Origin: Faucicola mancuniensis | Lineage (GTDB): Bacteria; Pseudomonadota; Gammaproteobacteria; Pseudomonadales; Moraxellaceae | Direction of reading: 5' to 3' | Assembly: GCF_046523945.1 (NCBI RefSeq) | Contig: NZ_CP171363.1 | Span: 1,922,001-1,986,000 of the forward strand | Length of the DNA stretch: 64,000 bases | Shown: in pieces, positions 9,055-18,405 of the stretch | Layout of the letters: every line of letters starts with the position of its first letter | How positions within the stretch are numbered: position 1 is the stretch's first letter | Made by a program: the position numbers and the translations under genes | Notes under the pieces: generated by a model | Database searches by the model: none | Told to the model about the DNA's origin: nothing | Seen by the model: only the letters and a program-made list of their open reading frames with translations

Positions 9055-9400
9055 AAACATTCCCAAAGATATCAGTTAAAAGGTCAGTTTTTAAAGATTG
9101 GCGGTAATTTAACCACAATCACAACAAAAAGTCATGGATAAAACGCAAAATAAAACAGATAAAGCGTGATTTTTGTGAAAATACAACAAAGTGTAACATT
9201 ACAATAAGAAATTTTGCTAAATTTTATGCAAATAACACATTCATTGTGAAGCGTTTTTTATAAATTTTAACAAAATTTTAGTTTTTTGTTTGCTCAAAAA
9301 AATCTCATCAAAGCGATATAAAAACATTACAAATTCACAACATTTCTATTATAATAACTCAATTTTTTTATCACTGGGGCAATCTTTTATTGGGATAACT
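9055..9400. other. Intergenic, divergent promoters of nlpD and the permease
   Basis: About 345 bp of AT-rich DNA with many A/T runs. No hairpin, repeat or credible small ORF was recognised. The frame of the permease gene is open upstream to about 9290 but lacks a family-like sequence there. Confidence 0.4.
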
Positions 9401-10714
9401 ATGAACGACACAACGCACAACAACGCAGACACAGGCTGGTTTCCAAAATGGCAAAAATACGATGGACATCTTGACCATCATCCTGTTGGTATTCATGAAT
9501 ATTTGCCAATTGACAAAAGTATATTATTGGGCTTGCAACACGCTTTTGCCATGTTTGGGGCAACAGTTTTAGCACCTTTATTAATGGGATTTGATGCCAA
9601 TTTGGCAATTTTAATGGCAGGCATTAGCACGATTTTGTTTTTCTTTTTGACAGGTGGACGAGTGCCGAGTTATTTAGGCTCAAGTTTTGCCTTTATCGCC
9701 CCTGTCATTACTGCCACCGCTTATGCAGGGTCTGGGGCAAATTTAAATTTATCGGTTGCCTTAGGCGGTATCATGGCGTGCGGTGCGATTTATGCGATGA
9801 TTGGCTTATTGGTGATGAAAACAGGTGTGGCATGGATTGAAAAATTGATGCCACCGATTGTTACAGGGGCGATTGTGATGATTATTGGGCTAAATCTTGC
9901 CCCTGTTACCATCAAAGGCGTATCTGGCAATCAGTTTGACAGTTGGGTCGCCTTGATGACGGTGCTGTGTATCAGTGGTGTGGCGGTGTTTGCTCGGGGC
10001 ATGGTTCGAAGACTTTTGTTGTTAATTGGCTTAGTTTTGGCGTATGTTGCTTATTTTGTGTTAGCCAATGTGATGGGATTTGGTACACCGATTGATTTTG
10101 CACCGATTGCCAATGCACCTTTGTTTGGTTTGCCAAATTTTTATCACCCAACGTTTGACATGAATGCCATTATTTTAATCGCCCCTGTAGCGTTTATTTT
10201 AGTTGCCGAAAATTTGGGGCATATCAAGGCAGTGGAAGCAATGACAGGTCAAAGCGTGTCGCCTTATATGGGGCGAGCGTTTTTTGCTGATGGGGCGTGT
10301 ACCATGTTGTCAGCTGGCTGTGGCGGAACTGGCGTTACCACTTATGCCGAAAATATTGGCGTGATGGCGGTAACAAAAGTGTATTCTACCACCATTTTTG
10401 TGGTGGCAGGTTTGGTTGCGGTATTATTGGGTTTATCACCAAAATTTGGGGCGATTATTCACAGTATTCCGTCAGCCTTGCTTGGCGGTGCGTCTATTGT
10501 GGTGTTTGGTCTTATCACCATTGCAGGTGTCAAAATTTGGCAAGATAACAAAATTGATTTTAGCCAAAATAGCAATCTGATTATCGGTGCGGTAACGCTG
10601 ATTATGGGGGCAGGAGATTTTAGCTTGCATATTGGACAGTTTAATTTGGGCGGTATTGGCACAGCGACTTTGACCGCCATTGTGTTAAATTTGGTGTTAA
10701 ATCGTGCTAAATAA
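9401..10714 (+). CDS. uraA: NCS2 nucleobase permease (uracil-type)
   Basis: Inner-membrane proton symporter of the NCS2 family, probably for uracil or another pyrimidine. 437 aa with about a dozen hydrophobic segments. Recognisable blocks: LLGLQHAFAMFGATVLAPLL, SYLGSSFAFIAPV, PPIVTGAIVMIIGLNLAP, LVAENLGHIKAVEAMTG, and GGTGVTTYAENIGVMAVTKVYS, the conserved TM10 substrate-site segment of UraA/RutG. The ATG at 9401 follows GGGAT and gives a family-like N terminus. Substrate is inferred; uraA versus rutG cannot be separated without alignment. No upp or pyrimidine operon is adjacent. Confidence 0.85.
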   Translation: MNDTTHNNADTGWFPKWQKYDGHLDHHPVGIHEYLPIDKSILLGLQHAFAMFGATVLAPLLMGFDANLAILMAGISTILFFFLTGGRVPSYLGSSFAFIAPVITATAYAGSGANLNLSVALGGIMACGAIYAMIGLLVMKTGVAWIEKLMPPIVTGAIVMIIGLNLAPVTIKGVSGNQFDSWVALMTVLCISGVAVFARGMVRRLLLLIGLVLAYVAYFVLANVMGFGTPIDFAPIANAPLFGLPNFYHPTFDMNAIILIAPVAFILVAENLGHIKAVEAMTGQSVSPYMGRAFFADGACTMLSAGCGGTGVTTYAENIGVMAVTKVYSTTIFVVAGLVAVLLGLSPKFGAIIHSIPSALLGGASIVVFGLITIAGVKIWQDNKIDFSQNSNLIIGAVTLIMGAGDFSLHIGQFNLGGIGTATLTAIVLNLVLNRAK

Positions 10715-10746
10715 TCTAAAACCAAAATATAAAGCTATTTTATAAG

Positions 10747-10796
10747 TTGGGTAGGGCTTGCGATACCCAATAAATGCTTGTTAAATGTTGGGTATC
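10747..10796. repeat. Paired alternative hairpins between convergent genes
   Basis: TTGGGTA (10747) can pair with TACCCAA (10764). The second arm, as GATACCCAA (10762-10770), can instead pair with TTGGGTATC (10788-10796). The two stems exclude each other. Lack of a T-tract makes a classical terminator unlikely, though it may slow polymerase or act as a REP-like site. Confidence 0.5.
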
Positions 10797-10802
10797 ATGC
10801 TT

Positions 10803-11084
10803 TTATAAAAAAGGATTTGCCACTTCGGTAACGTTGGCTTGTTGTTCTTGGGCAATTTGGGCGTGGTCAATCTGACTTGCCCCATTTTTTTGCAAAAAAT
10901 CCACCATTTCGGCAAATTGTTGTTGCAACTGTTTGGCTAATTCAAGGCTTTGTTTGTCAATGGTAAAACTGGCATTGCCATACATATTGACTTGGTCGCC
11001 TTGATTTTCAAAGGTGATTTCACCAACATCGGTGCTGATACTGACAGATTGGCTGTCGTTTTGAAAGGGTGCAAAATTACTCAT
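10803..11084 (-). CDS. Small hypothetical protein, 93 aa
   Basis: Not recognised as a named family. It is acidic and glutamine-rich, with no signal peptide or membrane helix. The first half has beta-like alternation (SVSISTDVGEITFE, QVNMYGNASFTID). The second half is an amphipathic helix (LELAKQLQQQFAEMVDFLQK), suggesting a small cytoplasmic oligomer. A good AAGGA site precedes the ATG. It lies 34 bp downstream of the nuclease gene on the same strand and may be cotranscribed with it, but no functional link is evident. Confidence 0.65.
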   Translation of the reverse strand: MSNFAPFQNDSQSVSISTDVGEITFENQGDQVNMYGNASFTIDKQSLELAKQLQQQFAEMVDFLQKNGASQIDHAQIAQEQQANVTEVANPFL

Positions 11085-11118
11085 GATTGTTCCTTATTAA
11101 TTTTTTTTAAATAAGTTG

Positions 11119-11934
11119 TTAAAATTTAATGGTCATTTTGTTGGATTTAATTTGATAGTTAAGTGTGGGAAAGCTGTCCACGCCAGTGCGTTCGTATAGC
11201 TGTTGCAAACTTAAAATATCCGTTTGTTGACTGGCATCGTTGGGCGTGATAAAGGCAACCGCTTGATTTTGGCTTGGAAAATACACCGCCTTATAAAAAT
11301 GGCTTGGCACAAGGATACGATTGTTAATTTTGTTGATTCTAGGGCTTAGGTAACTAACCCCTGTAACCACGTAGGCTTGACCGTATTGATTGGTGAGTTC
11401 TCTGACCTTTTGTTCAATTTTTACCCAATTTTTTTGGTTATTGTCTGGGTGCTGTGGGGCGATATTGGCAAGGCTAAAACTGTCAAACTGTGAATTTTTG
11501 TTTGACATATCGGCATTTGGGGCAAGGTGTCCACGGTCGTAACCTGAATTTCTATAGTCCGCCAACTCACTACGCAACGCTGTTGGCAAGCGTGATTCTG
11601 CATGAAAATTATTTTCTCGTGGCAACTGTTTAGCATAGGTCAAACGTTGACGTGTCAAATATTCTGTTACCCAAATCGGCGTGCGAGAAATGCCCGAATA
11701 CATCACCGCAAAGCCATCAAAACAAAGCGGATAGCTGTCTTTGACAAAGTTGGCAGGCAGGGTCGGCTGTGTGCTTTGCAAAAACTGTTGTTGGCATTGT
11801 TCAAAGCCTTTTAGCGTGGTTTGGCTTGGGGTTGTGGTGGATTGGGTTGGGGTTGTTTGGTTGCCACTGCTACCGCCTGTGCAAGCGGTCAAAAAAATTG
11901 GCAAACTTAACAGACTAAAAGCAAAAATACGCAT
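11119..11934 (-). CDS. DNA/RNA non-specific endonuclease (NucA/EndoG family), lipoprotein
   Basis: Predicted secreted, lipid-anchored beta-beta-alpha-metal nuclease. 271 aa from the ATG at 11934, which places a signal peptide first with lipobox FLTAC. A Thr/Gln/Ser-rich linker follows, then the catalytic domain. It contains YDRGHLAPNADM, the DRGH active site with the general-base histidine, followed by SLANIAPQHPDNNQKNW, where the Asn is the magnesium ligand. The frame extends 24 codons upstream without a signal-like sequence. A cell-surface nuclease could degrade external DNA for nutrition or modulate biofilm and transformation; this role is inference. Confidence 0.87.
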   Translation of the reverse strand: MRIFAFSLLSLPIFLTACTGGSSGNQTTPTQSTTTPSQTTLKGFEQCQQQFLQSTQPTLPANFVKDSYPLCFDGFAVMYSGISRTPIWVTEYLTRQRLTYAKQLPRENNFHAESRLPTALRSELADYRNSGYDRGHLAPNADMSNKNSQFDSFSLANIAPQHPDNNQKNWVKIEQKVRELTNQYGQAYVVTGVSYLSPRINKINNRILVPSHFYKAVYFPSQNQAVAFITPNDASQQTDILSLQQLYERTGVDSFPTLNYQIKSNKMTIKF

Positions 11935-12069
11935 GATATTTCTCGTTGTTTTTGTGGGTTTTGGTTGTTGGTTTACATTGAAAACTTTATCAATATTATA
12001 TATCATGTGTCGAAATTTTTTACAAATTTTTATACGTTTAGGGTATCGCTGTTGTAGGTAAGTCTTGCC

Positions 12070-12756
12070 ATGTTAAAAAAACTTCCGTTATGGATAAAAG
12101 TGGGCGGTGGCGTGTTGGCATACAGTGCAGGCTGTGTTAATAGCACGGCTTTGGTGGGGTTTACCCATCTGTCGGCATCGCACGTAACGGGTAATGTGTC
12201 TCTTTTTGCCACAGCCATCGCCCACAAAGACATCAAAATGCTGTTGATGGTGTGTGCGGTGTTGTTGTCATTTTTGTTTGGCTCGGTCATTAGTGGCTAT
12301 GTCGTGGGCAGTACCAATCTTAAAGCAGGACGGCGTTATGGCACAGCTTTGAGCATTGAAGCGGTATTGTTAATTATCAGTTTGATGCTGTTTACCCAAC
12401 ATTCGTTTTTGGGGCATTTTTTTGCGACCATGGCGTGCGGATTGCAAAATTCTATGGTGGCGACTTATCGTGGAGCAGGGATTCGCACCACTCATTTGAC
12501 AGGGTTAACGTCTGATATGGGGGCATCAATTGGCAACTGGTTGGCTGGGCGTGGTACAGACAAAAAAATGGTCATGTTTCAGGCGATGATTTGGTATTGT
12601 TTTTGTGGTGGTGGCGTTACAGGGGCGATTTTGTATGTCAAAATCGGCTATTTGGCGTTGATTTTACCGATTGTGATTGTGATTTCGTCCGCTATGTTAT
12701 ACCATTGGATTTTTTTAAAATGGGAAAAATTTCATCATGAACAACCCAACCTTTAA
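12070..12756 (+). CDS. YoaK/DUF1275 family membrane protein
   Basis: 228 aa with about six membrane helices. It starts with the family pattern AYSAGCVNSTALVG, then SHVTGNVSLFATAIA and, in the second half, ACGLQNSMVATYRGAGIRTTHLTGLTSDMG. These mark DUF1275, a poorly understood bacterial membrane family sometimes proposed as transporters. It is divergent from the nuclease gene and convergent with the DUF2628 gene, so it is probably transcribed alone. Confidence 0.85.
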   Translation: MLKKLPLWIKVGGGVLAYSAGCVNSTALVGFTHLSASHVTGNVSLFATAIAHKDIKMLLMVCAVLLSFLFGSVISGYVVGSTNLKAGRRYGTALSIEAVLLIISLMLFTQHSFLGHFFATMACGLQNSMVATYRGAGIRTTHLTGLTSDMGASIGNWLAGRGTDKKMVMFQAMIWYCFCGGGVTGAILYVKIGYLALILPIVIVISSAMLYHWIFLKWEKFHHEQPNL

Positions 12757-12769
12757 ACGATTTTAAAAA

Positions 12770-13717
12770 TCAACGCTCAGCAATCATACATTGTTTGGGC
12801 GTTTGTTTTTTGTTTACCGATGTGATACAAGCCCAGCGACCGTCTTGTTTTTCACTGCTGATACGGTACATAATCAAGGTTTGACCGTTAAGCCAACGGT
12901 TGGGAAATTCAATGTTTTCTACAGTGGCTTGGATAATACAAGGACTGGTGGTGGCGATTTTGTCCGATGTTGTCAAAATAGTTAAACGAATATTATGATG
13001 ATTGGCGTTAAACGGTGTGTTAATTGGGCATTGCCCTGTCGCTTGATAAATACTTTCCACACGGTTTTGCACATTTTGTACGATGTCTAGGGTTTCAAAT
13101 AATACTTCGTTGGCTTTTTGTTTGGCAAAAATCGGCAAAAACTGCACTTGAATAACCATCAATGCAAAGGCAAAAAAGCCAAACGCCAACCCCATGCCCA
13201 CAGGGCTGACTTGCCCTTCATAACGCAGATGATTTAATTGGCGTTCCACATCGTTTGGGTACATCTCAATCGCATCGGCAATCTCTCGGCGAGCGGTGCG
13301 ATAATAATAAGCATCGCACCAACGAGCGACCATAAATGCCCAAAATAACCAAACTGTCATGCCAATACCAAAACGAGTAAACATTTGTAAATTTGTTGGC
13401 AAAGAAGTAATAATCAAAAATTCACAAATCACCAAAATAATCGTGATATTGAGATGAATAAATGACCAGCCAGCGACCGAATACACCACGCTGTCCAAAT
13501 AGCGTTTTCGGTACAACAGCCACGAAAATGTCATAAAAAACCCCGCCCAATGCCATTTTGCCGAAAGCCTACCAGCATTGTCAAAATCTTGAAAACGCTT
13601 TAAATAATACGCCTGTGAACGCTTGCCAATAAAAGCTTTGTCGTACATCAAACGCTCAGCATCGGTAAGCTGTGGCTGATAAAAAGGCGGTGGCGAAGTG
13701 GTTTCTATAAATAACAT
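12770..13717 (-). CDS. DUF2628 membrane protein with pilin-like C-terminal domain
   Basis: 315 aa in two parts. The first 135 residues resemble DUF2628: YDKAFIGKRSQAYYLKRFQDFD, then a Trp/Phe-rich block (WAGFFMTFSWLLYRKRY) and paired hydrophobic helices. A long membrane-embedded stretch near 180-200 precedes an extracytoplasmic domain. That domain begins with a helix (IVQNVQNRVESIYQATGQCP) and ends WACITSVNKKQTPKQCM. A helix, a beta sheet and a closing Cys pair near the C terminus are characteristic of type IV major pilin heads. There is no prepilin peptidase site, so it is not an ordinary pilin. The domain assignment is by pattern only; function is unknown. Confidence 0.75.
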   Translation of the reverse strand: MLFIETTSPPPFYQPQLTDAERLMYDKAFIGKRSQAYYLKRFQDFDNAGRLSAKWHWAGFFMTFSWLLYRKRYLDSVVYSVAGWSFIHLNITIILVICEFLIITSLPTNLQMFTRFGIGMTVWLFWAFMVARWCDAYYYRTARREIADAIEMYPNDVERQLNHLRYEGQVSPVGMGLAFGFFAFALMVIQVQFLPIFAKQKANEVLFETLDIVQNVQNRVESIYQATGQCPINTPFNANHHNIRLTILTTSDKIATTSPCIIQATVENIEFPNRWLNGQTLIMYRISSEKQDGRWACITSVNKKQTPKQCMIAER

Positions 13718-13806
13718 GAGTGAATTTCTGGTCGTTTTTAGTGATTTTAATTATGACAGCAATCGCATATAATAGCGTAATTTTTTTAAGATGATTAGAT
13801 TTTTTT

Positions 13807-14649
13807 ATGAATATACCAAATTTTAACCAAAAAAACCTTGATTTATCAACACAAGTTCAACAATCTATCAAAGATGATATTGAATATGCCAAAATCAAAA
13901 CCAAAGTGATGAAAGATGAAGTGGCGGACGTGGCGACACACACGCCAGAACATTTACGCAAAATCAATACCTTTATGAAACGAAAAACCCACATGGGCAA
14001 AAAAGCCGAAGTGGGGCTGACGGACGATTATGCACGTTATTTTGTGCAAGATTTATCCGAAATTGGCGATATGAATATTGACAAAATTGATAATTTGCGA
14101 AATTTATTTGACAATCCGAACAATCCTTTGACCCTTGAAATCGGTTTTGGCATGGGGACAAGTTTGGTAGAAATGGCAACCGCCGAGCCAAATCGCAACT
14201 TTGTCGGCATTGAAGTGCATGAAGCTGGCTTGGGTAACTGTGCATTTTTGGCAGGTGAGCAAGGTTTGACAAATTTAAAATTGATTAGTGGCGATGCCAT
14301 TGAGCTGATGAACCAGTTGCCCGCACAGCATATTGATACGGTGCAGTTGTATTTTCCAGACCCTTGGCAAAAAAAGCGTCATTACAAACGCCGTTTTGTC
14401 AGTGGTGAGCGTATGGCGGTGGTGGAGCGAGTGTTGACGACAGGCGGACTGTTTCATTCGGCGACCGATTGGGAGCATTATGCGTTTTGGATGCTGGAAG
14501 TGATGGATAGTTTGGCAGGGTTTGACAATGTGGCTGGCAAGGGACAGTTTTTGCCAAGACCTGATTTTCGTCCGATGACCAAGTTTGAAAAACGAGGGAT
14601 TGATGAAGGGCGAGCGATTTATGATGTTTTGTATAAAAAAATTTCATAA
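13807..14649 (+). CDS. trmB: tRNA (guanine-N7)-methyltransferase
   Basis: Makes m7G46 in the tRNA variable loop using SAM. 280 aa, about 40 longer than E. coli TrmB because of a charged N-terminal extension (residues 1-55, poorly conserved). The SAM site is TLEIGFGMGTSLVEMA, followed by NFVGIEVHEAGLG. The catalytic and tRNA-contact block is LYFPDPWQKKRHYKRR. No strong ribosome site is visible before the ATG, so a later start such as the Met near residue 35 cannot be excluded. putP begins 18 bp downstream, so the two may share a transcript. Confidence 0.93.
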   Translation: MNIPNFNQKNLDLSTQVQQSIKDDIEYAKIKTKVMKDEVADVATHTPEHLRKINTFMKRKTHMGKKAEVGLTDDYARYFVQDLSEIGDMNIDKIDNLRNLFDNPNNPLTLEIGFGMGTSLVEMATAEPNRNFVGIEVHEAGLGNCAFLAGEQGLTNLKLISGDAIELMNQLPAQHIDTVQLYFPDPWQKKRHYKRRFVSGERMAVVERVLTTGGLFHSATDWEHYAFWMLEVMDSLAGFDNVAGKGQFLPRPDFRPMTKFEKRGIDEGRAIYDVLYKKIS

Positions 14650-14667
14650 GATTTAAAAGGAAAAATT

Positions 14668-16179
14668 ATGTTTAGTAATCCTGTGTATATCACTTTCGCA
14701 CTGTATTTGATGATGGTGCTTGGCATTGGTTTTGTGGCGTATTTTGCCACACGCAATTTTGATGATTATATTTTGGGTGGGCGAAGTCTTGGTAGCTTTG
14801 TTACGGCAATGTCGGCAGGTGCGTCCGATATGTCAGGCTGGCTGTTGATGGGGCTACCGAGTGCGATTTATTTGAGTGGTTTAAGTCAGTCTTGGATTGC
14901 GATTGGGCTGGTGATTGGGGCGTATTTTAACTGGTTGTTGGTCGCTGGGCGTTTGCGAGTGTTTACCGAATTTAACCAGAACGCTTTGACTTTGCCTGAG
15001 TATTTTTACCACCGTTTTGGCAGTAATAACAAACTGATGAAAATCGCCACCGCAGCGATTATTTTGTTTTTCTTTACTATTTATTGTGCGGCAGGCGTGG
15101 TCGCTGGTGCAAGGCTGTTTGAAAGTTTGTTTACGGATATGGATTATGTAACCGCCTTGTGGCTTGGGGCTGGAGCGACCATTATTTACACCTTTATCGG
15201 TGGGTTTTTGGCGGTGAGTTGGACGGATACCATTCAGGCAAGTTTGATGATTTTTGCCTTACTACTTGCCCCTATGATGGTGTATTTAAATCTAGGCGGT
15301 ATGAACGAAATTCACGGTGCGTTGGCAATCGCAAGCCAAGCCAATGGCATTGAGTATGATAGTCTGCTGTTTGGCACAAGTTTTGTCGGTATTTTGTCGG
15401 CGGCGGCGTGGGGCTTGGGCTATTTTGGACAGCCACATATTTTGGCTCGTTTTATGGCGGCAGAAAGCGTCAAATCGCTTAGCAATGCTCGCCGTATTGG
15501 CATGACGTGGATGGTGCTGTGCCTTGGCGGTGCAGTGGCGGTCGGTTATTTTGGTTTGGCGTATTTTACCACGCACCCAGACTTAGTCGCCCAAATGAAA
15601 GATGCATCAGGTGCGGTCAATAGTGAACGAATTTTTATCGCTTTATCCAAAATTTTGTTTAATCCTTGGATTGTTGGCATTGTATTGTCAGCAATTTTGG
15701 CGGCGGTGATGAGTACCTTAAGCTGTCAGTTGCTGGTCTGCTCAAGTGCGATTACCGAAGATTTTTACAAAGGTTTTTTACGTCCCAATGCCAGTCAAAA
15801 AGAGTTAGTGTGGATAGGTCGTTTGATGGTGTTATTGATTGCTATCATTGCCATTGTTATCGCTTATAATCCAGATAGCAAGGTGTTAAGCCTTGTGTCA
15901 AATGCGTGGGCAGGTTTTGGTGCGGCGTTTGGTCCTGTGTTGATTTTGTCTTTATTTTGGAAAAAAATGACCGCACATGGGGCATTGGCAGGTATGATTG
16001 TCGGTGCGATTACCGTTGTCGCTTGGAAACCTTTGACAGGCAGTGAATTGTACGAGATGATTCCGGGCTTTATTTTGGCAATTTTGGCGATTTATGCCGT
16101 TTCTATGTTTACCAAAAACAGTGATGACGTGGAAAAACGCTTTATTGAAGCCAATCAAGCCTATAACAATGCCAAATAA
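14668..16179 (+). CDS. putP: Sodium/proline symporter
   Basis: Inner-membrane sodium-coupled transporter of the SSS family. 503 aa, the usual PutP length, with about 13 helices. Signatures: DDYILGGRSLGSFVTAMSAGASDMSGWLLMG (read in pieces) is the PutP TM2 sodium and proline site, NWLLVAGRLRVFTEFNQNALTLPEYF follows, and FIGGFLAVSWTDTIQ is the SSS motif. LSAILAAVMSTLSCQLLVCSSAI gives the TM8 sodium site with its serines. AAGGA precedes the ATG. No putA is adjacent, so uptake may serve osmoprotection as well as catabolism. lpxK follows after 30 bp. Confidence 0.93.
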   Translation: MFSNPVYITFALYLMMVLGIGFVAYFATRNFDDYILGGRSLGSFVTAMSAGASDMSGWLLMGLPSAIYLSGLSQSWIAIGLVIGAYFNWLLVAGRLRVFTEFNQNALTLPEYFYHRFGSNNKLMKIATAAIILFFFTIYCAAGVVAGARLFESLFTDMDYVTALWLGAGATIIYTFIGGFLAVSWTDTIQASLMIFALLLAPMMVYLNLGGMNEIHGALAIASQANGIEYDSLLFGTSFVGILSAAAWGLGYFGQPHILARFMAAESVKSLSNARRIGMTWMVLCLGGAVAVGYFGLAYFTTHPDLVAQMKDASGAVNSERIFIALSKILFNPWIVGIVLSAILAAVMSTLSCQLLVCSSAITEDFYKGFLRPNASQKELVWIGRLMVLLIAIIAIVIAYNPDSKVLSLVSNAWAGFGAAFGPVLILSLFWKKMTAHGALAGMIVGAITVVAWKPLTGSELYEMIPGFILAILAIYAVSMFTKNSDDVEKRFIEANQAYNNAK

Positions 16180-16209
16180 CCGTTTGAAAATTTTAAAAAA
16201 AGGACACGC

Positions 16210-17247
16210 ATGCAACAGTTTTTTATCAAAGCATGGCAAAAACAAGCGATTTGGCTGTGGTTATTTTTGCCGATTGCTTGGCTATATCGATTGGTGATTT
16301 GGCTCAATAAAAAACTGTATGAGCATGGGCTTAAGCCAAAATATTATCCAAGCGTGCCTGTTATCGTGATTGGTAACATTACGGTAGGCGGTAGTGGCAA
16401 AACGCCTTTTATCATTGCATTGGTGCAATATTTACAACAAAAAGGCATTAAGGTGGGCGTGATTAGCCGTGGTTATGGCGGTGATAGCAGTATCATGCCC
16501 ACCATTGTATCGCCCACATCAACGCCCAGTCAAGTGGGCGATGAGCCTTGTCTGATTGTGCAGACCACAGGCGTGCCGATGGCGGTCTGCCCCAATCGTG
16601 GACAGGCGATTGATTTGTTGTTACAACAGCATGACGTTCAGTTAATTTTGGCGGACGATGGCTTACAACATCATGCCCTAGACCGTGATAAAAACTGGAT
16701 TGTCGTGGATACCATGCGTGGTTTCAGTAATAAACAATTGTTGCCAGTTGGTTTTTTGCGAGAACCGATTGCTCGGTTAAATCAAGAAGATACTGCCGTC
16801 ATTTATCATGTTAATGAAAAAACCAAACAGCAGTTTGTTAATAAACCGACCATGCAACTGCAACAACAGCACATTGAGCCATTGTTTTTTAACAAACAAA
16901 GTTTTATTTTTTTAACCCCGCAAACTGCCAAGCAAGTCATCGCCATGACAGGCATTGGCTATCCACAGCGATTTTTTGAAAGTTTGGCAGAACTTGGATT
17001 TGATGTCATCAAAATGCCAAAAAACGACCATCATCAATTTAGCCTAAGCGATTTTGATAATTTGCCAAATTTGCCAATCGTTGTAACCAGTAAAGATGCA
17101 GTAAAATTACGGATTTTGTGCCAACAGCATGAGATTGCCGAACGAATTTGGGTGTTGCCCGTGGTGGCAGTGTTAAACGATAGTGTTTATCAAATTTTGG
17201 ATACGCAGTTAAGTGAGCTTGGTATTCATGTTAAATCCACTTTGTAA
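16210..17247 (+). CDS. lpxK: Tetraacyldisaccharide 4'-kinase
   Basis: Phosphorylates the 4' position of the lipid A precursor at the inner-membrane face. 345 aa. An N-terminal membrane helix (IWLWLFLPIAWLYRLVIWL) is followed by the P-loop VGGSGKTPF and VISRGYGG. LILADDGLQHHALDRD carries the catalytic Asp-His region, and VVTSKDAVKLR is the C-terminal signature. AAGGA precedes the ATG. msbA, often upstream, and kdsB are not in the window; here it sits downstream of putP. Confidence 0.95.
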   Translation: MQQFFIKAWQKQAIWLWLFLPIAWLYRLVIWLNKKLYEHGLKPKYYPSVPVIVIGNITVGGSGKTPFIIALVQYLQQKGIKVGVISRGYGGDSSIMPTIVSPTSTPSQVGDEPCLIVQTTGVPMAVCPNRGQAIDLLLQQHDVQLILADDGLQHHALDRDKNWIVVDTMRGFSNKQLLPVGFLREPIARLNQEDTAVIYHVNEKTKQQFVNKPTMQLQQQHIEPLFFNKQSFIFLTPQTAKQVIAMTGIGYPQRFFESLAELGFDVIKMPKNDHHQFSLSDFDNLPNLPIVVTSKDAVKLRILCQQHEIAERIWVLPVVAVLNDSVYQILDTQLSELGIHVKSTL

Positions 17248-17472
17248 ACAAACATAAAAATTTTGCTACATTTTGCTACATAAAACCCATTCACTTCATA
17301 TTATCATATACAAAAAATGCTAAGTAATTGCATTTATTCAATTTTATAATTTTTCTAATCAAAATTGTAAACTAAAAACGATAATAATAATTACAAGGTG
17401 GTTTTGCATTTTTATTGTAAAATTTATTTTAAAAGCGGTTGTCAAAATTCATTATTTAAGTTTGGTTTTTTT

Positions 17473-18393
17473 ATGTCTGTTTATCTAAAAGGCTGGTTGT
17501 TGCTCGGTATGGTCGCTTTGACAGCGTGCCAACCTGCGACCAAACCCAAAGATAACGCCCATAAAGACACCACTTCTACCCCAAAACCGCTTGCACAATT
17601 ATCACAAAACCTTACCCAAAATTTACCAAAATATCATCTGCACATCGCTGCCGCTCCCAATGTCAAATTTGCTTTGCCGATTATCGCCAGTGAGTTTAAA
17701 GAAGACAACCCAAATATTGATATCACCTATAGCTTTGCCCCATCTCGGGTGATTTTAAACGATGTCAAAGACTACAGACAGCGATATGATATTGTACTTG
17801 CGGACAATCAAGTTGTTCCTTTTGAGATTGCCACCAAGATTCTCAATCAAGCGAGCAAAACCTTTACTTATACGCAAGGCGAGCTGGTCGTATATAGCAA
17901 AAAATATGACATGACAAGCAGTCCGACAGCGACTTTTGATGGTCTATTGATGGATAATCAGCCGTTTTCGGTGGTGGTGGGCGATATGGAAAATTTGTCC
18001 TACGGCATTGCGACCAAAGAATGGCTTATCAATCAAAATCTATACCCACGCATTGAGCAAAATTTGATAGTAATTGACAATTTTTTACAAAGTGTGGAAA
18101 TGGTAAATGCTAATCAAGCGGATTTTGCGATTGTCAGTCTAGGACAAGTGCTAAATGACAGCCGTGAATTGACCGTAAAAAGTGCTTCACAGCAACATTC
18201 TTATGCTGTTTTGCCAAAAAACAGCTATCCTGCCATTTATCAAGATGGCATCGTGTTAAAACAAAGCGATGCCAGCCAAAAATTTGTGGATTATTTACAA
18301 TCCACCAAAGCCCAAGAAATTCTGAATGACGCAGGGTTTTTACCGATTTGCCAACAGACCAGTCTGTTACCTGCGTGCAAAGAAAAATCTTGA
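17473..18393 (+). CDS. ModA-like periplasmic binding lipoprotein
   Basis: 306 aa; the ATG at 17473 is chosen because it starts a signal peptide with lipobox LTAC. The mature protein resembles molybdate/tungstate ABC binding proteins: LHIAAAPNVKFALPIIASEF, SFAPSRVIL, FDIVL-type oxyanion strand (YDIVLADNQ), QGELVVYSKK, and a lobe ending VNANQADFAIVSLGQ. The ligand may be an oxyanion, but the binding Ser residues of true ModA cannot be verified. There is no modB or modC beside it, and the next gene is convergent, so it is an orphan here. It may be a surface sensor or use a distant permease. Confidence 0.7.
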   Translation: MSVYLKGWLLLGMVALTACQPATKPKDNAHKDTTSTPKPLAQLSQNLTQNLPKYHLHIAAAPNVKFALPIIASEFKEDNPNIDITYSFAPSRVILNDVKDYRQRYDIVLADNQVVPFEIATKILNQASKTFTYTQGELVVYSKKYDMTSSPTATFDGLLMDNQPFSVVVGDMENLSYGIATKEWLINQNLYPRIEQNLIVIDNFLQSVEMVNANQADFAIVSLGQVLNDSRELTVKSASQQHSYAVLPKNSYPAIYQDGIVLKQSDASQKFVDYLQSTKAQEILNDAGFLPICQQTSLLPACKEKS

Positions 18394-18405
18394 TTTAATG
18401 ATGAT

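Noticed and set aside
17255..17285. ATTTTGCTAC repeated twice before the ModA-like gene
   Set aside because: Short tandem duplication in AT-rich spacer without further structure.
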